Assembly: GCA_045601325.1 (NCBI GenBank)
Contig: JAZRZI010000021.1
Span: 1 to 64,000 of the forward strand
From: JAZRZI01 sp045601325
GTDB taxonomy: Bacteria; Bacillota_I; Bacilli_A; RFN20; CAG-826
Length of the DNA stretch: 64,000 nucleotides
Direction: 5' to 3'
A model generated the notes under the pieces. It did no database searches. It saw only the letters and a list, made by a program, of their open reading frames with translations, and had not been told where the DNA came from. Made by a program: the position numbers and the translations under genes. Shown here one piece after another: positions 36,389 to 44,737 of this stretch. Within the stretch, counting starts at the first letter, position 1, and every line of letters begins with the position of its first letter.

Positions 36389-37738
36389 ATGGGACGTAAA
36401 CCAAAACAAGTTGAAATAGTTGTTGTGACTGATGAACCAATCAAAAGAGGCAGAGGCAGACCAAGAAAAAACCAAACCTTAGATGAAAAAATCTTAGAAC
36501 CTAAGAAAGCAAAGAAGAATAACTCTGTGCGTAAAGATGATGGAGATATTCTTTCGTTTGATGAAGTGAAGGCTAAATTGCTTAAAAAAGCAAAATCTCA
36601 AGGCTCAATTGATCAAAGTGAAATATATGATGCGTTCAATCAATATGAAATCGAAGACGAACAAATTACTGATTTGATTGCATTCTTTCAAGATGAAGAA
36701 ATCGAAGTAACCAACGAAGATTCCGAAGCCGAAGACGAAGATGAGGATTTAGATGATTTCGATGAATCAAAAATAAATTTTAACGAAGATGCACCAGAAG
36801 ATGATGAAGACTTCTTTGAAACAGATGATGTGCCTGATGAAGATAAAGAAGATGATATTGACTTAGAAAACTTAGACGCTACATTAAGCGGAGAAGTAAG
36901 AGTAAATGACTCTGTTAAGATGTATCTTAAAGAAATCGGTAAATATACATTATTGAATCAAGAACAAGAACAAGAATTAGCAAAACGCATTGTCAAAGGT
37001 GACGAAGAAGCTAAAGCTGAACTCATTAATAGAAACTTAAGACTTGTTGTTAATATTGCAAAACACTATGTCGGTCGTGGAATGGCTTTCTTAGATTTAA
37101 TTCAAGAAGGTAATTTAGGATTAATGAAAGCTGTCGACAAATTCGACTATGAAAAAGGCTATAAATTCTCTACATACGCTACATGGTGGATTAGACAAGC
37201 TATTACACGTGCTATAGCTGACCAAGCTAGAACAATTAGAATTCCTGTTCATATGGTTGAAACAATCAACAAGATGACAAGAATTCAACGTCAATTAGTA
37301 CAAGAACTTGGTCGTGAACCTACAGCAGAAGAAATTAGTGAAGCAATTGATGGCGAATTATCACCTAAGAGAATTAGAGAAATTCAAAAGATTGCCATGG
37401 AACCTGTTTCCCTTGAAACTCCTATCGGTGAAGAAGATGATTCACATTTAGGTGATTTTATCGAAGATAAGGAATCAGAATCACCTGTCGAATACGCAAC
37501 TAGACAATTATTAAAAGAACAATTGTATTCTGTATTAAAAGAACTTACCGAAAGAGAAGAAAAAGTAATTCGTTTGCGTTATGGCTTAGACGATAATAGA
37601 CCTAGAACTCTAGAAGAAGTTGGAAAAGAATTTGGCGTTACTCGTGAACGTATTCGTCAAATTGAAGCAAAGGCTATTAAGAGATTAAGATCTCCAGCAC
37701 ATATTAAAAAACTAGGTGATTGGAAAGGTAAAATTTAA
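36389..37738 (+). CDS. rpoD: Primary sigma factor RpoD/SigA
   Basis: A 449-residue sigma-70. Regions 1.2 to 4.2 are complete: VRMYLKEIG-like start ([17 protein letters not shown]), [32 protein letters not shown] and [19 protein letters not shown]. The N-terminus is unusual: residues 19-28 read [13 protein letters not shown] AT-hook sequence ([10 protein letters not shown]), and residues 105-170 are strongly acidic. It overlaps trmK by one base. Confidence 0.97.
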   Translation: MGRKPKQVEIVVVTDEPIKRGRGRPRKNQTLDEKILEPKKAKKNNSVRKDDGDILSFDEVKAKLLKKAKSQGSIDQSEIYDAFNQYEIEDEQITDLIAFFQDEEIEVTNEDSEAEDEDEDLDDFDESKINFNEDAPEDDEDFFETDDVPDEDKEDDIDLENLDATLSGEVRVNDSVKMYLKEIGKYTLLNQEQEQELAKRIVKGDEEAKAELINRNLRLVVNIAKHYVGRGMAFLDLIQEGNLGLMKAVDKFDYEKGYKFSTYATWWIRQAITRAIADQARTIRIPVHMVETINKMTRIQRQLVQELGREPTAEEISEAIDGELSPKRIREIQKIAMEPVSLETPIGEEDDSHLGDFIEDKESESPVEYATRQLLKEQLYSVLKELTEREEKVIRLRYGLDDNRPRTLEEVGKEFGVTRERIRQIEAKAIKRLRSPAHIKKLGDWKGKI

Positions 37739-38397
37739 TGATTAAACTGTCATTGAGACTTCAAACTATAGCAGACATGGTGCCAAAAAGTGTAGTGGCG
37801 GATGTTGGAAGCGATCATGGTAAATTGATGATTTACCTATTTGAAAATGGACAAATATCAAAAGGATATGCAATTGAAAATAAGAAAGGTCCATACAATA
37901 GATTAGTTAAAGCTTTAGAAAATGAACGTCTTGAAGACTTTATTATTCCTTTGTTTTCGGATGGAATTAGTGATTTGCCGCCTTCAGTTGGAACTGTTGT
38001 TATAGCAGGTATGGGTGGACAAAACATTATTTCAATTCTAAAAGACCATCCTGAAAAGCTTAAAAATGTCCAAACAATCATAATTGATGCACATAGTTGC
38101 TTGTCGGAAGTTAGACATGAAATTTCAGAAATGGGTTATGTCATTGCAGATGAGAAAATAATTAAAGACGATGATGTGTTCTATGAAATAATCAAATTTG
38201 TTAAATCTGACGTTGCGGTATATAACGATAAAGATTTTGAATTTGGTCCTATTTTAAGAAAAGAGAAAAGCGCGGTATTTAAAGAAAAATACGAACAAAG
38301 AATTTCTGAAATTGATCATCTATTGTCTATGAAATTACCAGATAACAGATCGGACGAACTCACTAAAGAAAAAAATAAAATTTTAGGGGTGTTATAG
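37738..38397 (+). CDS. trmK: tRNA (adenine(22)-N1)-methyltransferase
   Basis: A 219-residue TrmK/COG2384 methyltransferase. The SAM-binding motif is VVADVGSDHGKLMIYL, and GTVVIAGMGGQNIISIL is the second conserved segment. It makes m1A22 in tRNA. In Bacilli it follows rpoD, as here. Confidence 0.93.
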   Translation: MIKLSLRLQTIADMVPKSVVADVGSDHGKLMIYLFENGQISKGYAIENKKGPYNRLVKALENERLEDFIIPLFSDGISDLPPSVGTVVIAGMGGQNIISILKDHPEKLKNVQTIIIDAHSCLSEVRHEISEMGYVIADEKIIKDDDVFYEIIKFVKSDVAVYNDKDFEFGPILRKEKSAVFKEKYEQRISEIDHLLSMKLPDNRSDELTKEKNKILGVL

Positions 38398-38398
38398 T

Positions 38399-39169
38399 AT
38401 GGAAACATATACATTACTTAAAAAATTAGCTAAAAAATTCCCAAAACGCATTGCTAAACAAAACCACGATTGCGTTGGATTGATGACAGGAAAACTTCCT
38501 TTGGAAGTCAAAAAAATTGTTCTATGTTTAGACATGGATTGGCAAATAGTTGATCAAGTTGAATCTATTAAACCTGATTTAGTTATCACTCATCATCCTT
38601 TTATATTTGGTACCAAAGCAAAGGTATTCAAATATGACATTTCAAAAAAAGAATTGAGCGATAGAATGGATGCTCATAATATTCCTGTTTACAGTTTTCA
38701 CACAAATTTTGATACTGGCGTAGATGGTATGAATGATGCTATAGCAAAAGCGTTGAATCTAAAAAATATCTATGCACCTATAAATAATCAAATGATGAGG
38801 ATAGGTGAACTTGAGAGCGCTTTGGACATTAATGATTTCGCTAAATATGCTCAAGAAAAATTAAATATTGAATACGGACTCCTAGTTTCTAACGGCAATA
38901 AGGAAATTAAGAAAGTTGGCATCATTGGTGGCGGTGGCTCCAGAAGTTGGCTGTTAGCCAAATTAGAAGGATGTGACTTATACATCTCTGGTGACGCACC
39001 TCATTATGTAAGAAGAGACATAATAAATGCTAATTTTAACTATCTCGATTTCCCACATGAAATTGAAAAGATTTTTATGCCACAAATGAAAAAGCTTCTC
39101 CTTGATATTGATGATTCATTAGAGGTTATCATCATCGATCACGAAAAAGCTCCAACTATTATTCACTGA
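38399..39169 (+). CDS. Nif3-like dinuclear metal protein (YqfO family)
   Basis: A 256-residue Nif3 protein. Metal ligands are visible in ITHHPFIFG, FHTNFDTGVDGMND and the C-terminal DFPHEIEKIF. It lacks the extra middle PII-like domain of B. subtilis YqfO. The role is not known; a GTP cyclohydrolase annotation is often carried over but not proven. It follows trmK by 1 nt and ends overlapping the convergent ispH gene by 11 nt. Confidence 0.9.
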   Translation: METYTLLKKLAKKFPKRIAKQNHDCVGLMTGKLPLEVKKIVLCLDMDWQIVDQVESIKPDLVITHHPFIFGTKAKVFKYDISKKELSDRMDAHNIPVYSFHTNFDTGVDGMNDAIAKALNLKNIYAPINNQMMRIGELESALDINDFAKYAQEKLNIEYGLLVSNGNKEIKKVGIIGGGGSRSWLLAKLEGCDLYISGDAPHYVRRDIINANFNYLDFPHEIEKIFMPQMKKLLLDIDDSLEVIIIDHEKAPTIIH

Positions 39170-39998
39170 TATTATTTAAATAATCAAAGATTGCATCAAT
39201 TGTTGATGGTGGAGTGGATGCCCCACCCGCAACTAAGATGCATTTTTTGTTTTTTAATGCATTACAGTCAATTTCAGACACGTTCGATACCATTATCACA
39301 CAAGAATCAGGGTGTGTTGTCTTTGCTATCTCAAATAGTCTATTTGTATTGCTTGATGCTTTGTCTCCAACGATTACAAAGCAATCTATATCATTTGATG
39401 CTTCAATAATTGCTTGCTGTCTCAATCTTGTTGCGTTACAAACTTCGTTTTCAATTCGTGCATTTGGGTAGAATGATTTTATTTTTGCGTAAATGCCTTT
39501 TAATGAGCTTGAGTTAATAGTGGTTTGGTTTATTACAATTATTTCATCGTTGCATGGTTTAAAGCCGAACTCATCATTCATATCGTAAAAAAGAACATTA
39601 TTTGAATAAGATAGTGCCGCTAAAGCCTCATCGTGTTTTTTAATACCTATATAAATAATTGGTTTTTGAGTTTTTTTGATTAAATCAATATTGTGTTGAA
39701 CTTTTGGGCATGTAGCATCATACAATTGCAAATGTTTGTCGTCACAAATTTGATAAGTCGATTTTGAATGACCATGCGCAGATAAAACAACAACACTGCC
39801 ATCCTGAAGATCATCTAATGATGGTACAGAAATTATTCCCTTTTTACTTAGTTCATCAATTACTTCTTGATTGTGAACTAACATACCAAGCACATAGACC
39901 TTTTCATTTGGATGTTCTTCCTTAGCTTTGTGCGCTAGCGAGATAGCACGTAGTACACCGGAGCAATAGCCATATGGTTGCATTTTTTCAACTTTCAT
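39159..39998 (-). CDS. ispH: 4-hydroxy-3-methylbut-2-enyl diphosphate reductase
   Basis: A 279-residue 4Fe-4S enzyme for the last step of the MEP isoprenoid route. The three cluster cysteines lie in YGYCSGVLRA, YDATCPKVQH and NEVCNATRLRQQ, and SSNTNRLFEIA binds the diphosphate. Length is typical. It is convergent with the Nif3-like gene and divergent from nfo. A possible AAGGA site lies rather far (about 15 nt) from the ATG. Confidence 0.96.
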   Translation of the reverse strand: MKVEKMQPYGYCSGVLRAISLAHKAKEEHPNEKVYVLGMLVHNQEVIDELSKKGIISVPSLDDLQDGSVVVLSAHGHSKSTYQICDDKHLQLYDATCPKVQHNIDLIKKTQKPIIYIGIKKHDEALAALSYSNNVLFYDMNDEFGFKPCNDEIIVINQTTINSSSLKGIYAKIKSFYPNARIENEVCNATRLRQQAIIEASNDIDCFVIVGDKASSNTNRLFEIAKTTHPDSCVIMVSNVSEIDCNALKNKKCILVAGGASTPPSTIDAIFDYLNNISE

Positions 39999-40022
39999 AA
40001 TTGATTTATTTTTCCTTTTTAT

Positions 40023-40031
40023 ATGCTAACA
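40023..40031 (+). promoter_or_regulatory. nfo extended -10 promoter
   Basis: TG-C-TAACAT ends at 40031, with an ACGAGG ribosome site directly after it (40037-40042). No good -35 box was found, as expected for extended -10 promoters. Confidence 0.5.
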
Positions 40032-40049
40032 TAATTACGAGGTTTTAAT

Positions 40050-40937
40050 ATGAAAAATGATAATTTATTAATTGGATCACACGTTTCAATGAATGGACCT
40101 GATTTTTATTTAGGAAGTGTTAAAGAAGCATTAAGTTATGGTTCAACTTGCTTTATGTTTTATACTGGCGCACCACAAAATTCTATAAGAAAGCCATTAG
40201 ATGAGCTTAAAATCAGTGAAGGCAGAACTCTATTAAGAGAAAATAACATAGATGAAAGTAAAATTGTTGTTCACGCTCCATATATTGTTAATTTAGCTAA
40301 TTTAACAAAACCAGAAATGTTAGAGATGTCTAAATCGTTCATTATTAGAGAATTACAACGAACAGCTGGCTTTGGCGCAAAAACCTTAGTTTTACATCCC
40401 GGTGCTCATGTTGGTCAAGGATCTCAAGCAGGAATAGAAATATTGGCAAAAAATTTAGGTGAAATTTTTGATAAGGATGGAACCGATGTAAAAATTGCCA
40501 TTGAAACAATGGCTGGCAAGGGCACAGAAATAGGAATTAGCTTTGACGAAGTATCGGAAATAATTAATCTTTGCAATCACAAAGAACGCCTTGGTGTGTG
40601 TCTAGATACATGTCATATAAGCGATGCTGGATACGATATAAATAATTTCGATGAAATTCTAAATGAATTTGATGATAAAATTGGTTTAGAAAGATTACTT
40701 GTTATTCATTTAAATGATTCTAAAAATCCTCAAGGTGCTCATAAAGATAGACACGAAAACTTAGGCTATGGCTATATTGGCTTTGATGTTTTAAATAGTA
40801 TCGCTCACAATCCATTGCTTTCTAATGTTCCAAAAATTCTTGAAACCCCTTATGTAAATGAAAAATCTCCTTATAAGCGAGAGATTGAAATGCTCAAAGA
40901 AGGTTCTTATATCGATGATTGGAGAGAAAATCTCTAG
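40050..40937 (+). CDS. nfo: Endonuclease IV (AP endonuclease)
   Basis: A 295-residue zinc enzyme of base-excision repair that cuts at abasic sites. Family motifs are IVVHAPYIVNLAN, LVLHPGAHVG, AIETMAGKGTEIG, VCLDTCHISDAGYD and HLNDSKNPQGAHKDRHENLG. It overlaps the end of the convergent ispG gene by 4 nt. Confidence 0.97.
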   Translation: MKNDNLLIGSHVSMNGPDFYLGSVKEALSYGSTCFMFYTGAPQNSIRKPLDELKISEGRTLLRENNIDESKIVVHAPYIVNLANLTKPEMLEMSKSFIIRELQRTAGFGAKTLVLHPGAHVGQGSQAGIEILAKNLGEIFDKDGTDVKIAIETMAGKGTEIGISFDEVSEIINLCNHKERLGVCLDTCHISDAGYDINNFDEILNEFDDKIGLERLLVIHLNDSKNPQGAHKDRHENLGYGYIGFDVLNSIAHNPLLSNVPKILETPYVNEKSPYKREIEMLKEGSYIDDWRENL

Positions 40938-41989
40938 TTTAATTTATTAATTTCTTCAACTAAAGTTTCAAAGGCTTTGTCCTCTGGAACTTTTTTTATG
41001 ACTTTGTTTTTTTTGAATATCGCATATTCGTGGTAACCACCCGCGATACCAATATCAGCATTTTTAGCTTCACCAGGACCGTTTACTATGCAGCCCATAA
41101 CAGCAACATGAATAGGTTTATTAATAGTCTCTAAATAATCCATAACGCGTTTTGATAAAGAAGTTACATCAACTTGAGTACGTCCACATGTAGGACAAGA
41201 AACTAGAGTTGGGTAGTTTGGATATAGCCCACAATCGTGAAGGAGTCTTTTTGCCGCGATAACTTCATCTATTGGATTTCCAGAAATAGAGATTCTTATA
41301 GTATCGCCAATGCCCTCCAATAAAAGAGGAGATAATCCAGCTGAACTTCTGATCAATGAGATATCTTTAAATCCGGCTTCTGTTATTCCTAAATGTAATG
41401 GATAAGAGAACTTTTTGGCCGCTAGCCTATAAGCTTCTATCGTTTCTAAAATATTAGAACCTTTCAAAGAAATGACAATGTCATCAAAACCATATCTTTC
41501 TAAAATAGCTATATGTTTTTGAGCGGATTCAACTAATTTTTCCGCAGTGTATTTATTTGAATAATCATGAACTGTCTTGTCTAATGACCCTGAATTAACA
41601 CCAACGCGGATAGGAATGTGCTTTTCTTTAGCTTTATCTACAACTAATTTAATTCCTTCTTCACTGCCTATATTTCCAGGATTAATTCTAATTTTATCAA
41701 CTCCATTATCCATAGCTATTAAAGCCAATCTATAGTTAAAATGAATATCAGCAACTATTGGTATTGAGGTTAATTCTTTGATTTGTTTAATTGCATAGGC
41801 ATCTTTTTCATCCATAACGGAAACTCGCATAATGTCAGCACCATATTTAGCGCATTCATTTATTTGCGAGGCAACCTCTTTATAGTTTTCTGTTTTGATG
41901 TTACACATTGATTGGATAAGAACCTTATTCCGACCACCAATAGTAAGCTTGCCAATATTTACTCTCTTTGTTTGTTCACGAATATTCAT
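40934..41989 (-). CDS. ispG: 4-hydroxy-3-methylbut-2-en-1-yl diphosphate synthase
   Basis: A 351-residue enzyme of the MEP route. The N-terminal TIM barrel has IGGRNKVLIQSMCN and RINPGNIGSEEG. The C-terminal cluster motif is SCPTCGRTQVD with GCIVNGPGEA. I chose ATG at 41989 (MNIREQTKRVNIG) over the in-frame GTG at 41995, because TATAAT (minus strand 42003-41998, with TGG before it) lies 8 nt upstream. The message is probably leaderless. Confidence 0.95.
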   Translation of the reverse strand: MNIREQTKRVNIGKLTIGGRNKVLIQSMCNIKTENYKEVASQINECAKYGADIMRVSVMDEKDAYAIKQIKELTSIPIVADIHFNYRLALIAMDNGVDKIRINPGNIGSEEGIKLVVDKAKEKHIPIRVGVNSGSLDKTVHDYSNKYTAEKLVESAQKHIAILERYGFDDIVISLKGSNILETIEAYRLAAKKFSYPLHLGITEAGFKDISLIRSSAGLSPLLLEGIGDTIRISISGNPIDEVIAAKRLLHDCGLYPNYPTLVSCPTCGRTQVDVTSLSKRVMDYLETINKPIHVAVMGCIVNGPGEAKNADIGIAGGYHEYAIFKKNKVIKKVPEDKAFETLVEEINKLN

Positions 41990-42036
41990 ATACACGCATT
42001 ATACCACCGCGTTAAAACTTCCGCATAAAAATATAT

Positions 42037-42064
42037 TTGACATCAAAATTATCTATGATAAGAT
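42037..42064 (+). promoter_or_regulatory. rpmG promoter
   Basis: TTGACA (42037-42042), a 16-nt spacer and TAAGAT (42059-42064), followed by an AAGGAG ribosome site. It is back to back with the ispG promoter. Confidence 0.6.
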
Positions 42065-42091
42065 ATATTGCGACTCCAAGGAGAGAAATTT

Positions 42092-42256
42092 ATGGCAAAA
42101 GAAGATAGAATCTCATTAACATTAAAGTGCACAGAATGTGGTGAAGAAAACTACTTAACATCTAAAAATAAAAAGAAACATGCAGAACGTCTTGAACTTA
42201 AGAAATACTGCCCAAGATGTAAGAAAATGACACTTCATCGTGAGAAGAAGAAATAA
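42092..42256 (+). CDS. rpmG: 50S ribosomal protein L33, zinc-binding form
   Basis: A 54-residue L33 that keeps the zinc ribbon: CTECGEENY and [10 protein letters not shown]. The ATG at 42092 ([11 protein letters not shown]) follows AAGGAGAG; the ATG at 42068 lies in the promoter and leader. The zinc form suggests normal expression in zinc-replete conditions. Confidence 0.94.
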   Translation: MAKEDRISLTLKCTECGEENYLTSKNKKKHAERLELKKYCPRCKKMTLHREKKK

Positions 42257-42259
42257 AAG

Positions 42260-42280
42260 TAGGCTTTGCCTATTTTTTTT
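42260..42280 (+). terminator. rpmG terminator
   Basis: TAGGC-TTT-GCCTA (42260-42272) followed by eight Ts. The next gene begins only 5 nt after the T-run. Confidence 0.85.
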
Positions 42281-42285
42281 CGCTT

Positions 42286-42915
42286 ATGAAAAAATTAGAT
42301 ATTATTCCGTTTGTCTATAACGATTACGACGATTTGTGTTCAAACACTTATATCGTTATCGATAATCACAGCAGATGCATTGTTATTGATCCTTCTAAAG
42401 ATTATAACGGTATTATTGATTATATCAATAAACACAAGCTTTCTTTAAAAGGAGTATTTTTAACTCACACCCATTTTGACCATATGAGGGGTGTAGATAG
42501 ATTGATATTTTGTTTTAAATGTCCTTTTTATGTCGGTTGGAACGATATACAAGCACTGAAAAATCCAAATATAAACGGTATTGAAAACATTGTTGTTAAT
42601 AGCGAAGCGATAGCGGTGTCGGAAAAGGATTCGTTTGACTGTTTAGCAGAAGAAATTAGAATATTGGATTTGCCTTATCACACAATTGGTTCTATTGGTA
42701 TATATTTTGAAAAGTCAAAAATCCTATTTAGTGGAGATTCTTTGTTTAAGCATTCTATCGGTCGATATGATTTTCCGACATCATCTAGGAAAGATAAAGA
42801 TAATACATTAGCAAAGCTAATGAATTTGGACGAACATACGAAAGTTTATCCTGGCCATGGTCCATCAACCACTATAGGTGAAGAACGAAAACTAAATCCG
42901 TTTATTAAAAGATAA
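42286..42915 (+). CDS. Metallo-beta-lactamase-fold hydrolase, glyoxalase II-like
   Basis: A 209-residue protein of the YqgX/GloB-like group. Metal ligands lie in THTHFDHMRG, LFSGDSLF and VYPGHGPST. It may hydrolyse small thioesters, but the substrate is not known. The ATG is right after the rpmG terminator, without a ribosome site or a clear promoter, so it may depend on terminator readthrough. Confidence 0.88.
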   Translation: MKKLDIIPFVYNDYDDLCSNTYIVIDNHSRCIVIDPSKDYNGIIDYINKHKLSLKGVFLTHTHFDHMRGVDRLIFCFKCPFYVGWNDIQALKNPNINGIENIVVNSEAIAVSEKDSFDCLAEEIRILDLPYHTIGSIGIYFEKSKILFSGDSLFKHSIGRYDFPTSSRKDKDNTLAKLMNLDEHTKVYPGHGPSTTIGEERKLNPFIKR

Positions 42916-42920
42916 TTATT

Positions 42921-42929
42921 TGTTATAAT
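42921..42929 (+). promoter_or_regulatory. efp extended -10 promoter
   Basis: TG-T-TATAAT at 42921-42929, followed by AAAGGA near 42947-42952 and the ATG at 42962. Confidence 0.6.
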
Positions 42930-42961
42930 TACAAAGTATTTATAAGAAAGGACTTAACTAA

Positions 42962-43519
42962 ATGATTAACGTTACAGAATTAAGACCAGGCAATTACTTT
43001 GTTGAAGATGGTAACATATATCAAGTTCAAGACATCCTTCTCAACAAAACTGCTATGAGAAAGATGGTGGCAAAAGTAAAAGTCAAAAATATGCGCTCAG
43101 GCGCTATCACTGAAATTGCTCGTAATAGTGGAACAATGATTGAAAGCATTCGATTAGACAAAAGACAAATGCAATATCTTTATGACACAGGAGATTTCTT
43201 GGTTTTTATGGATCAAGAGACATATGAGCAAGTTGAATTATCCAAAGATCGCCTACAATGGGAAATGCAATTCCTGAAAGGCGAAGAAGTCGTTGATATC
43301 ACTTCCTATGAAGGTGAAATTCTTGGTCTTACATTACCTGCTAAGGTAGCACTTAAAATCACTATATGTGAACCAGCTGTTCGCGGTGATACAGTTAATA
43401 AACCAACAAAGCCTGTTACAGTTGAGACTGGTTTAGAACTTCGTGTTCCAATGTTCATCGAAGAAGGCGATACAATCTATGTTCGCACAGACACAGGCGA
43501 ATATGATGGAAGAGCATAA
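42962..43519 (+). CDS. efp: Elongation factor P with a non-canonical loop
   Basis: A 185-residue EF-P that relieves ribosome stalling on proline runs. All three domains are present, ending with GLELRVPMFIEEGDTIYVRTDTGEY. The tip loop of domain I, which in most EF-Ps is PGKG (Lys modified) or SGRN (Arg modified), reads KTAMRK at residues 29-34. By eye the modified position is Met32, with Arg33 and Lys34 next to it. Modification may thus be absent or use a new residue. It is followed by yneF after 15 nt. Confidence 0.95.
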   Translation: MINVTELRPGNYFVEDGNIYQVQDILLNKTAMRKMVAKVKVKNMRSGAITEIARNSGTMIESIRLDKRQMQYLYDTGDFLVFMDQETYEQVELSKDRLQWEMQFLKGEEVVDITSYEGEILGLTLPAKVALKITICEPAVRGDTVNKPTKPVTVETGLELRVPMFIEEGDTIYVRTDTGEYDGRA

Positions 43520-43534
43520 GGAGAATTAGAATTT

Positions 43535-43750
43535 ATGGGTGTAGGTGGAATTATCGGCATTGCAGTCGGAGCTTTAATTGTTGGTTTAATTGTTGGCTTT
43601 TTTGTAACAAGAGCATTGTTCAAAAAACAACTAGAAAAGAATCCTCCAGTTAATGAAAAAATGATTAGAGCTATGCTAACATCAATGGGCAGAAAGCCTA
43701 GTGAAAAGCAAGTTCGTGAAATCATGAGATCAATGAACGCTGCAAAGTAA
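43535..43750 (+). CDS. yneF: UPF0154 (YneF-like) membrane protein
   Basis: A 71-residue protein with one N-terminal membrane helix (about residues 4-27) and the family sequence MIRAMLTSMGRKPSEKQV near residues 43-60. The function is unknown. It is a very common Bacilli and Mollicutes gene. An AAGGAG site precedes it. Confidence 0.9.
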   Translation: MGVGGIIGIAVGALIVGLIVGFFVTRALFKKQLEKNPPVNEKMIRAMLTSMGRKPSEKQVREIMRSMNAAK

Positions 43751-43762
43751 ATTAATTCGATA

Positions 43763-43791
43763 AAAGGGCCTCAAATGAGGCCTTTTTATTT
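43763..43791 (+). terminator. efp-yneF terminator
   Basis: GGCCTC (43767-43772), loop AAAT, GAGGCC (43777-43782), with A-rich and T-rich flanks. A strong intrinsic terminator. Confidence 0.9.
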
Positions 43792-43805
43792 TGCTGTGGA
43801 AAACT

Positions 43806-43838
43806 TAAAGAAAAAGAAAACCCTATTTTAAATAGGGT
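43806..43838 (-). terminator. plsY terminator
   Basis: On the minus strand ACCCTATTT (43838-43830) pairs with AAATAGGGT (43828-43820), followed by a T-rich run interrupted by two Cs. It closes plsY, facing the efp-yneF terminator. Confidence 0.8.
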
Positions 43839-43853
43839 GATTAACTTAAAATC

Positions 43854-43869
43854 TACTAATTTTCTACTA
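43854..43869 (-). repeat. Two TAGTA repeats with an 11-bp period, downstream of plsY
   Basis: On the minus strand TAGTA starts at 43869 and 43858, 11 bp apart, between the plsY stop and its terminator. It is a two-unit form of the arrays seen elsewhere in the window. Confidence 0.5.
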
Positions 43870-43872
43870 TTA

Positions 43873-44637
43873 TTATTTCATCCATGATATCTTACGTTCT
43901 TCGTGATTTTTAAGACGTTTTATATTTTCATGGTGTTTAACAACAATGATTATTGCCATAAAAGTTACGGATATAGACCATATGAATGAAGGCACTAAAG
44001 TATGTCCGTACATTGGTAAAGGAAACATACTTGGTGGAATGATTTTTGTTACGCAAAGAACGGACCAAACCCAAGAGCACAGTGTTAAAAAGCATGCTGC
44101 CACTATGCTAGAAAGAGAAACGTATTTTGAAATTTTCAATACAATTAAGTAAATGATTCCGGGTATTACACCAAGTAACCAAGATGACGCTATCATCAAT
44201 CCCATAAAAGAAGAAACGCCTTTTCCACCTTTGAATTTTGCGAATATTGGCCAACAATGGCCAATAATAGTGCCTAAAGGTGTTAACCAATATGCTGGCC
44301 AAGATACTAAATAAGCAGAATTGAAACCTAAATTGTTAACGCTATCAATTCCTGGACATAAAGATTGACCATTATTAATTTTCGCAAATGTTAAAAACGC
44401 CCAAACACTCCAAAGTGGAGCAATGCATTTAAACATATCAAGAATAATAACTAATAATCCAATTTTTTTGCCGAACAATCTACCAGCGTTTGTACCACCC
44501 GCATTATGTGATCCGTAATCTCTCGGATCTTTATGGAAAAATAGTTTACCAATCCAAACGGATGTTGATATCGAACCAAAAATATATCCGATGAGCAAAC
44601 AAATTATTCCAGTTAATATATTAATAAATATATTCAT
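43873..44637 (-). CDS. plsY: Glycerol-3-phosphate acyltransferase PlsY
   Basis: A 254-residue membrane enzyme that starts phospholipid synthesis using acyl phosphate. Motifs are GSISTSVWIGKLF with RDYGSHNAGGTNAGRLFGKK, and FAKFKGGKGVSSFMG. It is about 50 residues longer than usual, with extra sequence in the loop after the second helix (around residues 80-110, FLTFAKINNGQSLCPGID). No plsX is nearby. It is divergent from parE. Confidence 0.93.
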   Translation of the reverse strand: MNIFINILTGIICLLIGYIFGSISTSVWIGKLFFHKDPRDYGSHNAGGTNAGRLFGKKIGLLVIILDMFKCIAPLWSVWAFLTFAKINNGQSLCPGIDSVNNLGFNSAYLVSWPAYWLTPLGTIIGHCWPIFAKFKGGKGVSSFMGLMIASSWLLGVIPGIIYLIVLKISKYVSLSSIVAACFLTLCSWVWSVLCVTKIIPPSMFPLPMYGHTLVPSFIWSISVTFMAIIIVVKHHENIKRLKNHEERKISWMK

Positions 44638-44680
44638 TTTCTTAGCCTTTTTATGACGCTTTTTATTCTACTAAATTACT

Positions 44681-44709
44681 TTATATTTGTTAATTATTTT
44701 GTATATAAT
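44681..44709 (+). promoter_or_regulatory. parE promoter
   Basis: TTATAT (44681-44686), a 17-nt spacer and TATAAT (44704-44709). A GGGGGT ribosome site precedes the ATG at 44738. Confidence 0.6.
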
Positions 44710-44737
44710 TAATGGCGAAATCGGGGGTATTCGTATT

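Noticed and set aside
44687..44737. Upstream TTG start for parE
   Set aside because: It precedes the likely -10 box (44704-44709); the ATG at 44738 has a ribosome site and matches the family start.
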